DNA from: Terriglobia bacterium
Lineage (GTDB): Bacteria; Acidobacteriota; Terriglobia; JAJPHL01
Direction: 5' to 3'
Length of the DNA stretch: 64,000 bases
Assembly (NCBI GenBank): GCA_021325275.1
Contig: JAJPHL010000065.1
Span: 1 to 64,000, forward strand
Below are positions 62,139-64,000 of this stretch, one piece after another (within the stretch, counting starts at the first letter, position 1; each line of letters begins with the position of its first letter). The notes under the pieces are model-generated. The model searched no databases and had not been told where the DNA came from. It worked only from the letters and a program-made list of their open reading frames with translations. The position numbers were made by a program, and so were the translations under genes.

Positions 62139-63757
62139 CAACCCTTCCCAACCATTCGATGCAACACGGAACGCTCTCTCTCGGGCCAGGGGACCTGACC
62201 CCACGCGCCGTGTGGACGGCTGCGAGGAAGCTGTCGGAAGCAGTGCCCAATCTCCGGGTATCCATTGACGGGGGCACGCGCGAGCGCATAGCCCGCGCGG
62301 CGAATGCGGTTGTGTCGCGGGCCGCGGGAACGTCGCCGGTTTATGGATTGAACACCGGCGTCGGCGCACTTCGTCATGTGGTGATCGAACGCGATCATCT
62401 GGCGCAACTGCAAGTGAACCTGCTGCGCTCGCACGCCTGCGGTGTGGGCGAGGCGTTGCCGCGCGCCACCGTGGCGGCCATGTGGATCCACTGGATGAAC
62501 TCCGCGGCGCAGGGACATCGTGGCGTGCGCCTGGAAACGGTGGACGCCTGCATCGATCTGCTGAATCGCGGCGTGCTGGCGACCGTTCCGTCGCGCGGAA
62601 GCGTGGGCGCGTCCGGCGATCTCGCGCCGGCTGCGCACGCGGCGCTTTTGCTGATCGGCGAAGGAGTCTGCTCGATGCCTGATTCCGGCGAGATCCGCAC
62701 GATGCCGGCGGCGGAAGCGTTGCGCCGGACAGGTCGCGCGCCCCTCACGCTGGGGGCCAAAGAAGCGCTCAGCCTGATCAACGGCACGCATCTTACCACC
62801 GCGCTGGCCTGCCAAGTTTGGACCGAAGCCGAGACATTGTGGCGCGTCGCGACCTTCGCCGCTGCGTTGAGTACTTACGGTTTTCGCGCCAATCCGCAGG
62901 TGACGCGCGCCGAAGTGCTCGACATGCACCATCCCGCGACGCTCTACGCGGGATTACGCAAGCAGGAATGGTTCTCCGGCGCAACGAATCCGCCCGTTTT
63001 TCGGAATTATCAGCAAGACCCGTATTGTTTCCGCTGTACGCCGCAGGTTCACGGCGCGGTGTGGAAGGAAATCGAGCAATCTGAGGAGTGGATCGTAGAG
63101 GAATTGGGCGCGACCACCGACAATCCTGTGGTGCTCGAGACGGGCGAGTTCGCGCATGGCGGAAATTTTCACGCGATTTTTCCGGCGCGCGTGCTCGACC
63201 GGCTGGCTTCGGCGCTCACGCAACTGGCGTCCATTTCCGAGCGCCGCACGAATCTGGGCATGGACTCGCGCAAGACGGGCCTGCCCGACTTTCTCACGCC
63301 GGAAGGCGGATTGAACTCCGGACTGATGATGACGCAGACCACCGCCGCCGCGCTGGTCAGCGAGTGCAAAACGCTCAGTTTTCCCGCCTCCGTCGATTCG
63401 ATTCCGACGAATTGCGATCAGGAAGATCACGTGTCGATGGGGCCCATCGCCGGTTTGAAAGCGGTGCGGATCTGCGGAAACGCGCGGGACGTGCTGGCCA
63501 TCGAGATTCTCGCGGCCTGCCAAGCGGTGCATCTGCGTGGGGCTGAGGTTTTGCCGCCGCGCTTGCGCCGCGTCTACGAAGCGATCCGCCAGACGGTTCC
63601 TCCCATCGAGTGCGATCGCACGTTCGCCGAAGACATTCGCGCGATCGCCGGGATGATCGAAGCGTCGATCGAGGACGACGCGCTTTTCGGCCATTTCGCG
63701 AATCTCGATGACGAAAGGGAAGCCCATGCGACTAGCGATTCGCAACATCGCGCATGA
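62135..63757 (+). CDS. MIO-type aromatic amino-acid ammonia-lyase (HAL/PAL family)
   Basis: A 540-residue lyase. The cofactor-forming Ala-Ser-Gly is in SVGASGDLAPAAHAA. Active-site segments are VYGLNTGVGAL (Tyr loop), LLRSHACGVGE, NGTHLTT, QDPYCFRCTPQVHGAVW and NCDQEDHVSMG. The SHACGVG and RCTPQVHG patterns point to histidine ammonia-lyase, but a hut operon is absent. Instead the gene sits between an acyltransferase-like gene and an ABC permease gene, suggesting a biosynthetic role. Lengths and the C-terminal extension fit the family. It overlaps the next gene by 32 bases. Confidence 0.9.
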   Translation: MTTLPNHSMQHGTLSLGPGDLTPRAVWTAARKLSEAVPNLRVSIDGGTRERIARAANAVVSRAAGTSPVYGLNTGVGALRHVVIERDHLAQLQVNLLRSHACGVGEALPRATVAAMWIHWMNSAAQGHRGVRLETVDACIDLLNRGVLATVPSRGSVGASGDLAPAAHAALLLIGEGVCSMPDSGEIRTMPAAEALRRTGRAPLTLGAKEALSLINGTHLTTALACQVWTEAETLWRVATFAAALSTYGFRANPQVTRAEVLDMHHPATLYAGLRKQEWFSGATNPPVFRNYQQDPYCFRCTPQVHGAVWKEIEQSEEWIVEELGATTDNPVVLETGEFAHGGNFHAIFPARVLDRLASALTQLASISERRTNLGMDSRKTGLPDFLTPEGGLNSGLMMTQTTAAALVSECKTLSFPASVDSIPTNCDQEDHVSMGPIAGLKAVRICGNARDVLAIEILAACQAVHLRGAEVLPPRLRRVYEAIRQTVPPIECDRTFAEDIRAIAGMIEASIEDDALFGHFANLDDEREAHATSDSQHRA

Positions 63758-64000
63758 CCGCACACGTTTCCTGCTGACCGTCGCGGGCATTGCGTTTTCC
63801 GCGTTCCTGATGGTCTTTCAAGGCAGCCTGCTCTGCGGATTCGAGCGGGCATCCTCGCGCGTGATCGATTCGGTGGACGCCGACCTTTGGGTGATGGCGC
63901 ACGGGGTCCAAGCGTTCGACTTCGCGCCGCCGCTGCCCAGCGATTACTACGGAAAAATCCGCGGCGTGCCCGGCGTGCGGTCGGTGCGCCGCATGGCCAG
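63726..64000 (+). CDS. ABC transporter permease (MacB/DevC-like), cut by window end
   Basis: The first 91 residues of an FtsX/MacB-type permease. The start is typical: RLAIRNIAHDRTRFLLTVAGIAFSAFLMVFQ. The first helix is followed by a periplasmic domain beginning with VIDSVDADLWVMAHGVQ, as in DevC-type exporters. ATG 63726 lies inside the 3' end of the lyase gene. It implies an export step for the product of the preceding enzymes. Confidence 0.85.
   Translation, partial: MRLAIRNIAHDRTRFLLTVAGIAFSAFLMVFQGSLLCGFERASSRVIDSVDADLWVMAHGVQAFDFAPPLPSDYYGKIRGVPGVRSVRRMA

Overview
This is 64 kb of GC-rich bacterial chromosome. It most likely comes from an Acidobacteriota genome, near the Solibacter/Bryobacter type. 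The inference rests on gene content: two Ser/Thr kinases with large C-terminal regions plus a kinase-less PD40 propeller; a PadR regulator paired with an ADOP-type (acidobacterial duplicated orphan permease) gene; an ECF sigma factor paired with a DUF4349 anti-sigma protein; fused AroD-AroE; one-chain E1 alpha-beta dehydrogenase; and intergenic palindromes of the kind scattered through such genomes. I saw no rRNA, tRNA, CRISPR array or intact insertion sequence.

Layout. 0-7.3 kb: hydrolase, stress proteins, ECF sigma/anti-sigma, two-component pair, HD-GYP response regulator. 7.5-15.5 kb: esterase, aroDE, secreted protein, AMMECR1-like gene, pgsA, hflX and hfq. 15.5-22.1 kb: an orphan gene, a giant duplicated CPBP/CAAX-type membrane protein and a Ser/Thr kinase. 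22.3-26.9 kb: a branched-chain (probably leucine) catabolic block with E1 dehydrogenase divergent from carboxyltransferase and enoyl-CoA hydratase, and a palindrome between the divergent starts. 27-31.6 kb: an M16 peptidase pair and a LON-domain protein. 31.6-38.7 kb: MFS transporter, DUF4258/YgiT toxin-antitoxin-like pair, kinase-PD40 receptor, hemD, hydrolase and CDF metal exporter. 38.8-41.7 kb: an accessory two-gene module (P-loop ATPase plus TPR protein) lying between two copies of the last 32 bases of an ADOP permease gene. 41.9-46.4 kb: ADOP permease, its PadR regulator and a beta-propeller protein. 46.4-54.1 kb: protein quality control and transcription termination (tig-clpP-clpX, lon, rho). 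54.2-59.1 kb: a second accessory block with ATPase + PIN nuclease, a kinase-less PD40 propeller and a HigB/HigA pair. 59.1-64 kb: S41 protease, two tiny membrane proteins and the start of an acyltransferase / MIO ammonia-lyase / ABC permease cluster cut by the window end.

Best candidates for undescribed biology are the ATPase-TPR module with its flanking permease-3'-end repeats, the ATPase-PIN pair sitting directly upstream of a propeller that has lost its kinase, and the closing lyase cluster. Smaller points of note are a probable AUU start for hflX coupled to the hfq stop codon, a DnaA-box-like cluster upstream of pgsA, a probable one-base lesion in the CDF exporter's His-rich N-terminus and a decayed DUF5615 toxin-like gene behind rho.
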